From: Marivirga sp. ANT-B6
GTDB lineage: Bacteria > Bacteroidota > Bacteroidia > Cytophagales > Cyclobacteriaceae
DNA length: 44,613 nt
Direction: 5' to 3'
NCBI GenBank assembly: GCA_001683905.1
Contig: LXQK01000255.1
Location: 6,140-50,752, forward strand
The notes under the pieces are model-generated. The model saw only the letters and a program-made list of their open reading frames with translations, had not been told where the DNA came from and did no database searches. Positions 1 to 8,842 of this stretch are shown one piece after another (position 1 is the first letter of the stretch; every line of letters begins with the position of its first letter). A program made the translations under genes and the position numbers.

Positions 1-350
1 ATAATAATGTAACCAGCGTAATAAAAACGCGAATTCAAATCGGCCGAAAGAAGGGTGTTGGTATCAATGACTGCATTTTCCGATGATAAAAACACCAGGC
101 CCCAACCTAACCAAATCAACGACAACCAGATCAACATGGTAATCGCAACCATCAATAAGCCTGAATGTGATAAAAGAAAATGGGAATCAGTCCTTCGATG
201 GATCATTAAAAGTCGGCTCCAAAGAAAAGTTGTAACTTTTGTTGTAATGATTCCGCCACCTTTCATCAGCAAAGTAGTCCAAAGAATATCAAGGGTAGCA
301 ACAATCAAAATAATAGCGCCAACTATTCCAAATAAAAAGTGTGGTTCCAT
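1..350 (-). CDS. Ion-channel-like membrane protein (partial, C-terminus outside window)
   Basis: The frame opens with ATG at 350 and runs off the left edge of the window after 116 codons. The translation has a hydrophobic helix at about residues 6-30, a basic linker containing IHRRTDSHF, a second helix at about 68-92, then a soluble turn and the sequence LNSRFYYAGYI. This layout, with an aromatic YxGY stretch before the expected pore, matches what I remember of bacterial two-pore-domain potassium channel proteins, whose filter would come next. The filter itself lies outside the window, so the ion is not shown. A plus-strand frame across the same bases is rich in Lys, Asn and Pro and has no helices, so I take it as a shadow. 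It is divergent from the MFS gene. Confidence 0.6.
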   Translation of the reverse strand, partial: MEPHFLFGIVGAIILIVATLDILWTTLLMKGGGIITTKVTTFLWSRLLMIHRRTDSHFLLSHSGLLMVAITMLIWLSLIWLGWGLVFLSSENAVIDTNTLLSADLNSRFYYAGYII

Positions 351-546
351 AAAAAGTTAGTATTAAAAGGTGGGCTGCAGGATTGATGGATAGTAAAAAT
401 CCGCTTAAAAATAAATTCTCCTTCGTGATGCTTTAAACAGCCATCATTTTCAAATGTTTTTGAAGTAAAGTAAACCATTATTTTTATTTGTAAAATTTGT
501 TTGTTCCAAGCTAAATCTGTTCCTTATTTGCACTTTAATCTTTGAA

Positions 547-1764
547 ATGCAGCCGGAGAATATCAGGGTTTATAATTTTCAGTTTTGGATTTTGTGCTTC
601 AGCTCTTTCTTATTTTTTAGCAGCTTTAACATGATAATTCCTGAGCTTCCCGGCTACCTTACCAGCCTGGGAGGTGCCGATTACAAGGGTTTTATCATTG
701 CGTTATTTACATTGACAGCGGGTTTCTCGCGACCTTTCAGTGGTAAGCTCGCGGATAAAGTCGGCCGCATTCCCGTCATGATATTAGGGGCAATCATTTC
801 TTTCATAGCAGCGCTATTTTATCCTTTTCTGCTTACCGTAGGTGGCTTTTTGGTACTGCGCTTTATGCATGGCTTCTCTACCGGCTTCATGCCTACCGGC
901 GTTTCGGCTTATGTAGCAGACATCGTACCATCGCACCGCCGTGGCGAGGCTATGGGTATTTTAGGACTGAGCACTAGCATGGGTATGGCTATGGGGCCCG
1001 CCGTGGGAAGTTATATTGCTTCATCCTTTTCTTTATACACCATGTTTTATACATCCTCGTGTGTAGCGCTATTATCAATCATGATCCTGGCAGGAATGAG
1101 AGAGACATTAAAAGTAAAACAAAGTTTCCATATCAGTTTACTGAAGATATCCTGGAAAGACGTCTACGAGAAACGCGTTCTTCCACCCTCTTTGCTAATG
1201 ATGCTTACCGTCTTTTCATTTGGTATCATTCTTACAATTGTTCCCGATTTTTCGGAACATCTTGGTATAAAAAATAAGGGGTTATTTTTCCTGGTATTTA
1301 CCATTTCGTCGTTAGCCATAAGGCTTATAGCAGGTAAAGCTTCTGATAAATACGGACGGATTATCATTCTTAAGATTTCATGCATCATCCTGGCGCTTGC
1401 AATGGTTCTAACAGGCATAGCGACATCTGCTCCGGTGTTTTTGGCTGCCGCAGTTATCTTTGGTGTAGGTGTAGGCATGAATTCTCCTACCGTTTTTGCC
1501 TGGACCATCGATTTAAGTGACGACAAGCACAGAGGCAGAGCCATGGCCACGATGTACATAGCCCTGGAAATTGGCATTGGTACCGGTGCGTTATTTTCGG
1601 GCTTTCTGTATGATAATGATGCCAGGATGTTCCATTACAGCTTCTGGTCGGGCGCTATTTTGGCCATCGTAGCTTTTATTTACCTACAGTTTTTCCTTCC
1701 TGCGCAAATAATTTATCAGGATCAGCACCGAATGGTTCCTGATAAAAAATTAACGCAACCTTAA
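547..1764 (+). CDS. Major facilitator superfamily transporter
   Basis: This 405-residue integral membrane protein has about twelve hydrophobic segments. The loop between helices 2 and 3 carries the MFS motif A, seen as GKLADKVGRIP at about residues 66-76, and a weaker repeat, GKASDKYGR, sits in the second half. The stretch GILGLSTSMGMAMGPAVGSY near residue 140 resembles the glycine-rich motif C found in drug and metabolite exporters. The substrate cannot be read from the sequence; drug or sugar-breakdown product export are both possible. The ATG at 547 begins just before the first helix. The gene converges on the deaminase fusion and the two stop codons overlap by four bases, so no terminator separates them. 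Confidence 0.85.
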   Translation: MQPENIRVYNFQFWILCFSSFLFFSSFNMIIPELPGYLTSLGGADYKGFIIALFTLTAGFSRPFSGKLADKVGRIPVMILGAIISFIAALFYPFLLTVGGFLVLRFMHGFSTGFMPTGVSAYVADIVPSHRRGEAMGILGLSTSMGMAMGPAVGSYIASSFSLYTMFYTSSCVALLSIMILAGMRETLKVKQSFHISLLKISWKDVYEKRVLPPSLLMMLTVFSFGIILTIVPDFSEHLGIKNKGLFFLVFTISSLAIRLIAGKASDKYGRIIILKISCIILALAMVLTGIATSAPVFLAAAVIFGVGVGMNSPTVFAWTIDLSDDKHRGRAMATMYIALEIGIGTGALFSGFLYDNDARMFHYSFWSGAILAIVAFIYLQFFLPAQIIYQDQHRMVPDKKLTQP

Positions 1765-3680
1765 AACTTCCAACTAACAAAAGCTTCCATCGCTTCGTAG
1801 TCTGCAAGCCCCAGATCATCATAATATCTTGCTGTTTCCCTATTTCTAGCTTCTGCACGTTCCCAAAACTCCCTCGAGTCATCGCCTGGAAACACAGGTC
1901 TGTCTTTCTGCGACTGGTGTTTGAATATGGCGTTTCTTTTACGCGATACCTCCTGAGGAGATAAAGGTACGGCCATTTCAATTTCGTGGGGCTGAAATTC
2001 ATGCCATGCACCCCTATACATCCAAAGCCAGCAATCTTGTGCCCACTCCTCTGTCTGCCTTATCCTGCTTAATGCCTGCAGAATGATATGGAAACATACG
2101 ATGTGGGTACCGTGGGGATCTGCAAAATCGCCAGCTGCAAACACCTGATGAGGCTTTACTTCCTGCAGTAACTTCACTGTAAGATCAATGTCGATTTTTG
2201 TCGGTGGCTTTTTCTGCGTCTTGCCTGTTTCATAGAACGGCAAGGCCATAAAATGGATATGATCATCTTTTAATCCAGCGTATCGGGCACCAGCAAAGGC
2301 TTCACTCTTCCTGATAAAACCCTTAACATCTCTAATCTCTATGGTGTCGACTTGATTAGGTTGCTTCCTGGCAAGGAAGTCTCGCATCTCCTCGTATAGC
2401 GCCACCAGGCCATCGCTGTCTTTACCGATACTTTTGGTAAAATCAATAGCAAACTCCATATAGCGGAGAACGTCATCGTCCCAAACAGCGGTATTGCCGG
2501 AGGTTTGGTAGGCAACATGCACATCGTGGCCCTGGTCAACCAATCGTATGAATGTACCACCCATAGAAATGACATCGTCATCAGGATGTGGCGAAAATAT
2601 TAATACCCTTTTTTTCGCAGGCTCAGCGCGCTCAGGACGTTGTGAGTCGTCGGCGCCGGGTTTGCCACCAGGCCAACCTGTGATGGTATGTTGCAGCTGA
2701 TTGAATATCCGAATATTGATATTATAGGCAGGCCCGTATTCTGTAGCCAACTGTGCCATACCATTGATATTGTAATCTTCTTCTGTAAGCTTTAGAATAG
2801 GCTTCTTGATTCGGAACGATAGCCAGATCACGGCCTTCTTGATCAGGGCTTCATCCCAGACACAGTCTTTCACCAGCCATGGGGTATTGAATCGCGTAAG
2901 TTCGGAAGCTGCCTCTTTGTCAAGTACAAATTCAACATGCTGCGCCAACTGGAGAAATGTAGCAGGAATATCTGCTGATATCTCTCCCTCCACAGCGTAT
3001 TTCACAATGGGTGCTTTTTTGCCACTCCATGCCATCAAAATAATCTTACGCGCTTTGAAGATCGTACCTACCCCCATGGTAATGGCCTTCCGGGGCACAT
3101 TTTCCTTCCCTCCAAAGTCGCGTGACGCATCTCCCCTGGTAAGGTCATCCAGTGTCACCAATCGTGTACCGGAATTAGGAGCCGAGCCCGGTTCGTTAAA
3201 CCCAATATGTCCTGTCCGACCGATACCAAGAATTTGAAGATCCAGCCCACCTAAGGCCTCAATTTTTTTTTCGTAATCAAGGCAAAAATCATGGATTTGA
3301 TCCTGCGGCAGGGTACCATCAGGTATGTGTACGTTGTTTTCGTCAATATCTATATGATCGAATAAATTTTCGTTCATGAAGGTGACATAGCTCTGAGAAG
3401 CGAGTGGATGCATGGGATAATACTCATCCAGGTTGAAGGTAACCACATTTTTGAAGCTTAGACCTTCATCTCTATGCAGGCGTATCAGCTCAGCATAGAG
3501 GCAAACCGGGGTAGCACCGGTAGCCAGGCCTAAAACTACGCTGTCATTGGTCTGCTGCCGACTCCTGATCAACGTCGCGATTTGCTGGGCCACCTGAACA
3601 GAAGCACTCTCCTTATCAGGATAAACGATAACGGGGAGTTTTTCGAAACGCGTTTCCTCTAGAAAATTTAATCTGGCCAT
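1761..3680 (-). CDS. Glucosamine-6-phosphate deaminase fused to PIG-L-type deacetylase
   Basis: The 639-residue protein has two enzyme domains. Residues 1-290 are NagB-like, the fold that converts glucosamine-6-phosphate to fructose-6-phosphate and ammonia: LATGATP binds phosphate, FNLDEY holds Asp85 (E. coli Asp72), and GRTGHIGFNEP holds His158 and Glu163 (E. coli His143 and Glu148). The position equal to E. coli Asp141 is Thr156. Residues 355-639 are a PIG-L/LmbE deacetylase with the zinc motif HPDDD at 365-369 and a later DPHGTH. The same fusion is common in Bacteroidota. Together they could deacetylate an N-acetylhexosamine derivative and then deaminate the product, in cytoplasmic amino-sugar catabolism. 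The altered Asp141 position leaves the deaminase activity uncertain. Confidence 0.85.
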   Translation of the reverse strand: MARLNFLEETRFEKLPVIVYPDKESASVQVAQQIATLIRSRQQTNDSVVLGLATGATPVCLYAELIRLHRDEGLSFKNVVTFNLDEYYPMHPLASQSYVTFMNENLFDHIDIDENNVHIPDGTLPQDQIHDFCLDYEKKIEALGGLDLQILGIGRTGHIGFNEPGSAPNSGTRLVTLDDLTRGDASRDFGGKENVPRKAITMGVGTIFKARKIILMAWSGKKAPIVKYAVEGEISADIPATFLQLAQHVEFVLDKEAASELTRFNTPWLVKDCVWDEALIKKAVIWLSFRIKKPILKLTEEDYNINGMAQLATEYGPAYNINIRIFNQLQHTITGWPGGKPGADDSQRPERAEPAKKRVLIFSPHPDDDVISMGGTFIRLVDQGHDVHVAYQTSGNTAVWDDDVLRYMEFAIDFTKSIGKDSDGLVALYEEMRDFLARKQPNQVDTIEIRDVKGFIRKSEAFAGARYAGLKDDHIHFMALPFYETGKTQKKPPTKIDIDLTVKLLQEVKPHQVFAAGDFADPHGTHIVCFHIILQALSRIRQTEEWAQDCWLWMYRGAWHEFQPHEIEMAVPLSPQEVSRKRNAIFKHQSQKDRPVFPGDDSREFWERAEARNRETARYYDDLGLADYEAMEAFVSWKF

Positions 3681-3811
3681 ATGTTAGAAATTTTTACTAC
3701 ACTGGTAGCAAGTATAAACATAAAGTTTGAAAATAGCAGGAGAAGTGGAAATTCGCAAATAAAAATCAAATCACCACGAGCGGGAATAGTTGCATTTTGG
3801 AATAATGGCGC

Positions 3812-4840
3812 CTAAGTGCAATTTTTATCTGCTGCCTGTATACCAGTAGCCTCTCCCCGCTCAGCCGACAACTTCCAGGCTTTGCAGGCTTCAGCTGAAT
3901 TACCGATCATTTGATAAGCATTTCCTGTGTAGTAAAATACTTCGTGGATGGTAGCATCCAGTTTGGCAGCTTGTTGAAGAAGGCGCAAAGCATCCTCACC
4001 TTCTCCTTGCGCCAACAAGAGGATGCCTTTGTTTCTGTACGACCAGCCATTATAGGGATCTTTGACGATACTTCGATTAATATCCACTGCTGCTTTTTCC
4101 AGTTGCTGTGTCTTGAGGTAAACATATCCGCGGTTATTCAAAAAAAACGGATCATCGGGAATGAGTGCCAAAGCCTGGTCTATATTTTTGATCGCTTCGC
4201 TGTACTGGCTTTCCTCCGCCAAAAGTAGTCCCATAGCGTTAAAGGCATTCGCTTGCCGGCTGTCCATTTGAATAGCTTTTTGCAGATCCTGTTTGGCCCG
4301 ATCAAAATCCTTGAGGTAATACCTTGCCGTACCAATATTAATAAGAATTTCTACGTTGGATGGATTTATTTCATAAGCTTGTTCAAAACTGGATAACGCC
4401 CGATCATAATCGCCTAATTTACTATATATCAAACCTTTACTAAAGTGAACATAAGCGGAATCGGCATAGGATTTTTCAACAATCTTTAAGTCTGCGAGGC
4501 TACTATTGAACTGCCCAAGATTGAAAAAAGCATTAGACCTATTAAAATAGGCATCAGTAAAGTCAGAATTTATTTGAACGGCTTTGTTGTAATCTTCTAT
4601 TGCTTTGTAAAACTGGCCCATCCCTGATAAGGCGTTTCCCCGGTTGTTATACGCCGGGGCATACTTCTGATCTAGCTTGATTACTTCATCGTAAAACCGA
4701 ATTGCCTGCTTATATTCCTTCATATCAAGCTGTTGATTGCCCCTGAAGAAAAATCGCTGCTTATCGTTTTCAGCCTTGTTCGATTCACAGCCGAAAAATA
4801 AAATCAGCAAAAGTAAGGGCAATAAAACTGTTTTAGTCAT
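3812..4840 (-). CDS. TPR-repeat lipoprotein
   Basis: The 342-residue product starts with a lipoprotein signal whose lipobox ends LFFGC, giving lipidation at Cys18. From residue 28 to the end it is a continuous array of tetratricopeptide repeats, about eight units, with the typical pattern of small residues at positions 8 and 20 and proline near 32 (for example AYNNRGNALSGMGQFYKAIEDYNKA). TPR arrays bind other proteins, so this is probably an envelope-anchored scaffold or assembly factor. Residue 19 is Glu, not Asp, so the lipoprotein is likely to be sorted to the outer membrane if Bacteroidota rules hold. Partners are not evident from the neighbours. It lies downstream of the ABC1 kinase on the same strand with a 51-base gap. 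Confidence 0.85.
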   Translation of the reverse strand: MTKTVLLPLLLLILFFGCESNKAENDKQRFFFRGNQQLDMKEYKQAIRFYDEVIKLDQKYAPAYNNRGNALSGMGQFYKAIEDYNKAVQINSDFTDAYFNRSNAFFNLGQFNSSLADLKIVEKSYADSAYVHFSKGLIYSKLGDYDRALSSFEQAYEINPSNVEILINIGTARYYLKDFDRAKQDLQKAIQMDSRQANAFNAMGLLLAEESQYSEAIKNIDQALALIPDDPFFLNNRGYVYLKTQQLEKAAVDINRSIVKDPYNGWSYRNKGILLLAQGEGEDALRLLQQAAKLDATIHEVFYYTGNAYQMIGNSAEACKAWKLSAERGEATGIQAADKNCT

Positions 4841-4891
4841 GCAGTGTAAGTAAGCAAGTTTAACTTTATATGCACATTAAAGCATCAGGTA

Positions 4892-6208
4892 CTAGACTAA
4901 AACTTCAAGCCACTCAGGCTTTTTGGTATTGATCTTAGCGCCAAGCTCATTGAGCATATTATACAAGCCGAAGTAGGTTCGGTTGATATATAAGCCGTGC
5001 TTTGAACCTCTGGCAGTTTTAGAAGCGCGAAATTCTTTAGAATTGGATATACGCTCACCAAGCTCAGCTACTTCTTTGAAATAGGTATCGTCACCAAAAT
5101 CAAACTCATTAACATGAAATGGTTTTCCTAACATGGTGATCATTTCGATGAATATCGCCGTAAAGAAGGTTCGTTGTTCTGGCGTATCCGACTCCGTTAA
5201 GAAATCGAGCTCGTTAAATATGCGCTTCAGTTCATTATCCATTCCTAACACATCCTGCCTGATCAATTTAAAATAATTGGTGTAGAAATGTTCTGGGATG
5301 ACCTTTACGCAACCAAAATCTATGATGCCCAGGGTACCATCATGATGAAATAAGAAATTGCCAGGATGTGGGTCGGCATGTACCTGTTTCAAGGTATGGA
5401 TCTGGAAGTCGTAGAAGTCCCAAAGGGATTGGCCTATTCCATTGCGCACTTCCTGGCTCGGATTGGTAAGCAGAAAATCCCGCATATGCTGGCCATCGAG
5501 CCAATCCATCGTGATGACGCGATTACCTGAAAATTGTGGGTAATATTTAGGGAAAATCAGGCCGTCGATATGTGCACAGGCCTCGGAGATCTCTACCGAT
5601 CTTCGCAGTTCAAGCTCATAATCGGTTTCTTCATGTAGCTTTACTTCTACCTCACCCATATAGAGGTCCAGGTCGCGCTCATTGATGTTCAGTATTCGTA
5701 CCGCAATAGGCCTCACCAGCTTAAGATCGGAACTTATCGCGGCGGCAATGCCAGGATACTGCACCTTTACTGCAAGCTTTTTGTCACCCAAAGTAGCCTG
5801 GTGCACCTGCCCGATAGAAGCTGCATTGACGGCATTTTTTGTAAAAGAATCAAAAAGCGCTAACGGATTTTTACCGAATATTTGCTGGAACGTTTTTACG
5901 ACAAGCGGATAAGACAATGGAGGAGCACTGTACTGCGCCATCGAAAATTTATCAGAATAGGCTTTTGGTAGCAAGTTTTTATCCATGCTCATCATCTGGG
6001 CAACCTTCAAGGCACTTCCTTTCAATTCACTCAACGACTCATAAATGTCGGCTGCGTTGTCTTTATCCAGTTCCTCCCGGCCCATTTCAGGATTAAAAAC
6101 CTTTTTACTATAATGCTTGATATAATTTCCACCTACTTTAGCACCGGTCTTAATAAACCTGCTAGCCCTTTGCACCTTGGATGTAGGAATGCTTGATTGT
6201 TCTTTCAT
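4892..6208 (-). CDS. ABC1/UbiB-family atypical kinase
   Basis: This 438-residue protein belongs to the ABC1 (ADCK/UbiB) family of atypical protein-kinase-like ATPases linked to quinone and lipid metabolism. The family KxGQ signature appears as KGSALKVAQMMS at about 63-74 (Ala replaces Gly). The Ala-rich nucleotide loop is NAASIGQVHQA, the ATP-binding lysine is in LAVKVQYPG, the catalytic loop is HADPHPGNFL and the metal site is DFG in GIIDFGCV. No transmembrane helix is visible, unlike classical UbiB, so it resembles the soluble ABC1 group. It follows the TetR-like gene by 85 bases on the same strand, and the two probably form an operon. A role in ubiquinone is unlikely in a menaquinone-using phylum; the substrate is unknown. 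Confidence 0.85.
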   Translation of the reverse strand: MKEQSSIPTSKVQRASRFIKTGAKVGGNYIKHYSKKVFNPEMGREELDKDNAADIYESLSELKGSALKVAQMMSMDKNLLPKAYSDKFSMAQYSAPPLSYPLVVKTFQQIFGKNPLALFDSFTKNAVNAASIGQVHQATLGDKKLAVKVQYPGIAAAISSDLKLVRPIAVRILNINERDLDLYMGEVEVKLHEETDYELELRRSVEISEACAHIDGLIFPKYYPQFSGNRVITMDWLDGQHMRDFLLTNPSQEVRNGIGQSLWDFYDFQIHTLKQVHADPHPGNFLFHHDGTLGIIDFGCVKVIPEHFYTNYFKLIRQDVLGMDNELKRIFNELDFLTESDTPEQRTFFTAIFIEMITMLGKPFHVNEFDFGDDTYFKEVAELGERISNSKEFRASKTARGSKHGLYINRTYFGLYNMLNELGAKINTKKPEWLEVLV

Positions 6209-6293
6209 TTGATTTTATTTTACCATGCTTTGCTGATATTTCCATTCAACTTAATCCTTGTTGGAATAGATTCAGCGGCAATTAGAAGCGGTG

Positions 6294-6971
6294 TTATTTG
6301 TTTTGATAAACAAATTTTGCAAAGTCAAACATGGTATCCAGCGGACTTCTTCCCATCAGGTCGAAAGATAAATTAACCGCTTTTTCTATCGCTGCATCTG
6401 TTTTCTCAAAACCCTGACTTTCATCTTTATGCCAAAATCGAAGTACAAACAATAGTTGTAGCCACAGTCCATCATCGTATTTGCTACTAATCAATGGACG
6501 ATTCATGATTTCTTCTGTTTCCTTTCCTTCTATCAAAAGTTCGTTGACATAAATCAGGAATTCGCGTTTAAATAATTTTAGCACTTCGGGAGAGCCTTCT
6601 TTAGGGTTGATAAGGTTAAGTGTATAAAGGACAAAGCTCCGGTTTGTTTTTAGAACTTCAATCCAGGTATAATAAAAGGACAACAACTTCTCCCGCACAG
6701 TGTATTGGCGATATACCGCATCGCCGTGAAGCTTTGATAGGGTTTCATCCATAAATTCTTTCCACAACACTTTTTCTAAAGCGCCAAAGGAATTATAGTG
6801 CTGATAAAACACATCCTCCGTCATGCCATTTATTTTAGAGAATTGGAAAACTGACGCAGGTTGCTTTCCATGCTCAAGTACATAGGTTTTATAGGCAGAT
6901 TTGATCTTTGTAGCAATATCTACTACTACCGACTCTTTTAAAACTGTTTTGTTTTTTGCAGATTTTTCCAT
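6294..6971 (-). CDS. TetR-like transcriptional regulator
   Basis: The 225-residue all-helical protein has a TetR-type N-terminus: a helix at about 15-35, then SVFQFSKINGMTEDVFYQHYNSFGALEKVLW, which follows the helix-turn-helix plus KxxLF pattern, with YQHY in the place of the usual YxHF. The rest, about 80-225, is a helical ligand-binding and dimer domain. The HTH is divergent, so DNA binding is likely but not certain. It precedes the ABC1 kinase gene in the same direction and probably controls it. A near-perfect 26-base palindrome lies 41 bases upstream of the start and is a candidate autoregulatory site. No ligand can be named. Confidence 0.65.
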   Translation of the reverse strand: MEKSAKNKTVLKESVVVDIATKIKSAYKTYVLEHGKQPASVFQFSKINGMTEDVFYQHYNSFGALEKVLWKEFMDETLSKLHGDAVYRQYTVREKLLSFYYTWIEVLKTNRSFVLYTLNLINPKEGSPEVLKLFKREFLIYVNELLIEGKETEEIMNRPLISSKYDDGLWLQLLFVLRFWHKDESQGFEKTDAAIEKAVNLSFDLMGRSPLDTMFDFAKFVYQNK

Positions 6972-7011
6972 GGATTGATAACAACAGGTGGTGTAAAAAG
7001 ATTGTATATTG

Positions 7012-7037
7012 TTTAACTATTTTTAAAAAACGTTAAA
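7012..7037. promoter_or_regulatory. Candidate operator palindrome upstream of TetR-like gene
   Basis: The arms TTTAAC (7012-7017) and GTTAAA (7032-7037) flank a centre TTTTTAAAAA. Of 13 possible base pairs across the dyad, 11 match; only the two pairs next to the outer arms fail. The site lies 41 bases before the ATG of the TetR-like gene. The size and position suit a dimeric repressor acting on its own promoter. The A/T-rich centre could arise by chance in this base composition, which lowers confidence. Confidence 0.4.
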
Positions 7038-7176
7038 TCTTTTTTAAAGTTATGATAATAGCTGATTATATTATGCAACGTAATATAGTTATCGTCGGGT
7101 AATCGCTGGACGAATATAATTTCATAGAAAATAACACGATAATTCATTCTTTGCTGGGTAATCAACAAAGTTGTGA

Positions 7177-8403
7177 TTAAAATCGTGCCGCCATTAATAA
7201 AGTTAAATCCTTGTGCTTCAGGCCAAATTTGTTGGCGATATGGATGTTTGTACAGCTCCCTTTGTAGCTATACACACCTTTGGTAAACCACTTGTAAGCA
7301 AAGATAAGCTCCTCTACCCCACCAACATCAGCGGCTTGTAAAAGAATCGGCGTAAAAATATTGGAAAATGCTGTCGTAGCGGTGCGTGCTACCCTGGAGG
7401 GTATGTTAGGTACACAGTAATGGATGACATCATATTTTCGAAAAGTAGGCTTTTTATGTGTTGTCAATTCTGAGGTCTCGATGCATCCTCCCTGGTCGAT
7501 ACTTACATCTATTATAATGGCATCCCGTCGCATTTGCGTCACCATTTCCTCGGTAATTATGCATCGGCTCCTGCCTTTCTCAGCACGAATGGCACCTATC
7601 AGTACATCTGTTGTTTTCAACGACTCCTGCAAGGCAACAAAATCTATAGAAGATGTAAAAAGCTGAGCGCCAAGCGCATGCTTAATCCGGCGGAGTTTAT
7701 ATATATGGTTATCATAAATCTCAATCTTAGCACCAAGTCCCATTGCTGCCCGGGCAGCATACTCAGCTACGGTGCCTGCACCCAGTATCACCACTTTGGT
7801 CGGAGGCACACCTGTTATTCCTCCTAATATGATGCCACGGCCGTCGTTTACGCTACTGAGGTATTCGGCCGCAATTAACATGACGGTGCTTCCAGCAATT
7901 TCACTCATGGCCCGCACTACAGGCATACCGCCGACTTTGTCCTCGAGTAGTTCAAAACCAATGGCGGTAATACGTTTTTTATTTAATGCCTGAATATATT
8001 CCTGCGACTGGTGTCCCAGTTGTAAAGCGGATATCAAGACCTTTCCTGGTTTAATGTATTCTATTTCTTCAAAAGTTGGCGGCTCGACTTTTAAGATTAT
8101 ATCCGCCTGAAAAACTTCTTTGGGAGAGTACACAATCTTTGCACCTGCTTCACTATAATCCTTGTCAGCATGCTTTGATGGTTTTCCAGCACCAGCTTCG
8201 ACCCAAATCTCATGGCCATTATTTACCAAAACGCCAACAGCCTCGGGGGTTAATGCTATTCTGTTTTCCTGAAAGGCTATTTCCTTGGGTAGTCCAATGA
8301 AAAGTGCATTATTATTGGTCTTTACCTTAAGTAAAGATTCCTGAGGATATAGCTCTCTTTCTTTTGATAATTGTTCTAATCCTGATTTGTATTTGCTACT
8401 CAT
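7177..8403 (-). CDS. Alanine dehydrogenase/transhydrogenase-family protein with altered active site
   Basis: The 408-residue protein has the alanine dehydrogenase/PntA fold. Visible motifs are PKEIAFQENRIALTP (Arg48, equal to M. tuberculosis Ald Arg15), the NAD-binding ILGAGTVAEYAARAA, IDVSIDQGGC and HYCVPNIPSRVARTA. Ungapped alignment of the segment around LKVEPP and SALQLG with the M. tuberculosis enzyme puts Glu107 at catalytic Lys75 and Gln128 at catalytic His96. Normal alanine deamination is therefore doubtful although the dinucleotide site is intact. It may be a sensor, a different dehydrogenase or a transhydrogenase relative. About 32 extra N-terminal residues precede the conserved core. 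Its ATG overlaps the tsaE stop by eight bases, so it is the last gene of a porX-tsaE operon. Confidence 0.75.
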   Translation of the reverse strand: MSSKYKSGLEQLSKERELYPQESLLKVKTNNNALFIGLPKEIAFQENRIALTPEAVGVLVNNGHEIWVEAGAGKPSKHADKDYSEAGAKIVYSPKEVFQADIILKVEPPTFEEIEYIKPGKVLISALQLGHQSQEYIQALNKKRITAIGFELLEDKVGGMPVVRAMSEIAGSTVMLIAAEYLSSVNDGRGIILGGITGVPPTKVVILGAGTVAEYAARAAMGLGAKIEIYDNHIYKLRRIKHALGAQLFTSSIDFVALQESLKTTDVLIGAIRAEKGRSRCIITEEMVTQMRRDAIIIDVSIDQGGCIETSELTTHKKPTFRKYDVIHYCVPNIPSRVARTATTAFSNIFTPILLQAADVGGVEELIFAYKWFTKGVYSYKGSCTNIHIANKFGLKHKDLTLLMAARF

Positions 8404-8842
8404 TCTTACTTAAAGAGAAGATTCTTGTATTATTTTCACCTATTTCTATATCAACCATGAGGTATTTATCCGGTATTAATCCTGCTATATTTGCTGGCCA
8501 TTCAATCAGGCACAAATTGCCGGAATAAAGATATTCACCAGTACCTATATCAACCGCCTCTGCCTCGTTTTTTAATCTGTAAAAATCAAAATGGTACACT
8601 GGCTCACCACCTGTGGTTTCATATTCGTTAACTATAGAAAAAGTCGGGCTGCTGATATGGCTTTCTATTTTTAAAAGCTTACCGAGTTCACGGATAAGGG
8701 TGGTTTTACCGGCACCCATATCACCACGAAAAAGCCAAATGGTTTCACCCTCGCCGTAACGCAAAATCTGTTCGGCTATACCTTCCAGCTGTGGAAGATC
8801 CCGACAGACCCACCTTTCCATTCCCCTTTCAGGGTCAAACAT
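8396..8842 (-). CDS. tsaE: tRNA threonylcarbamoyladenosine biosynthesis ATPase TsaE
   Basis: This 148-residue P-loop protein is TsaE, the ATPase that supports the TsaB-TsaD complex in making t6A37 on ANN-decoding tRNAs. The Walker A motif is GDMGAGKTTLIRELG at about 40-54, switch-like SSPTFSIVNEY follows at about 65, and the Walker B region is YHFDFYRL at about 83-90 with the typical CLIEWP at about 112. Length fits the family. It overlaps porX by eight bases upstream and the alanine-dehydrogenase-like gene by eight bases downstream, so all three are probably translated from one message. TsaB and TsaD are not in the window. Confidence 0.95.
   Translation of the reverse strand: MFDPERGMERWVCRDLPQLEGIAEQILRYGEGETIWLFRGDMGAGKTTLIRELGKLLKIESHISSPTFSIVNEYETTGGEPVYHFDFYRLKNEAEAVDIGTGEYLYSGNLCLIEWPANIAGLIPDKYLMVDIEIGENNTRIFSLSKNE

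Noticed and set aside
55-360. Plus-strand frame of 101 codons at the left edge
   Set aside because: The opposite strand encodes a clear membrane protein with helices over the same bases; the plus frame has no protein-like features.
536-544. TAATCTTTG just before the MFS start as a promoter element
   Set aside because: It has three bases between TA and TTTG, not two, and lies two bases before the ATG, too close for a normal -7 element.
1164-1577. Minus-strand frame of 137 codons inside the MFS gene
   Set aside because: It lies wholly within a convincing transporter frame and has no domain or start context of its own.
2806-3237. Plus-strand frame of 143 codons inside the NagB fusion
   Set aside because: It is antisense to the conserved NagB active-site region and Ser-rich in the way of shadow frames.
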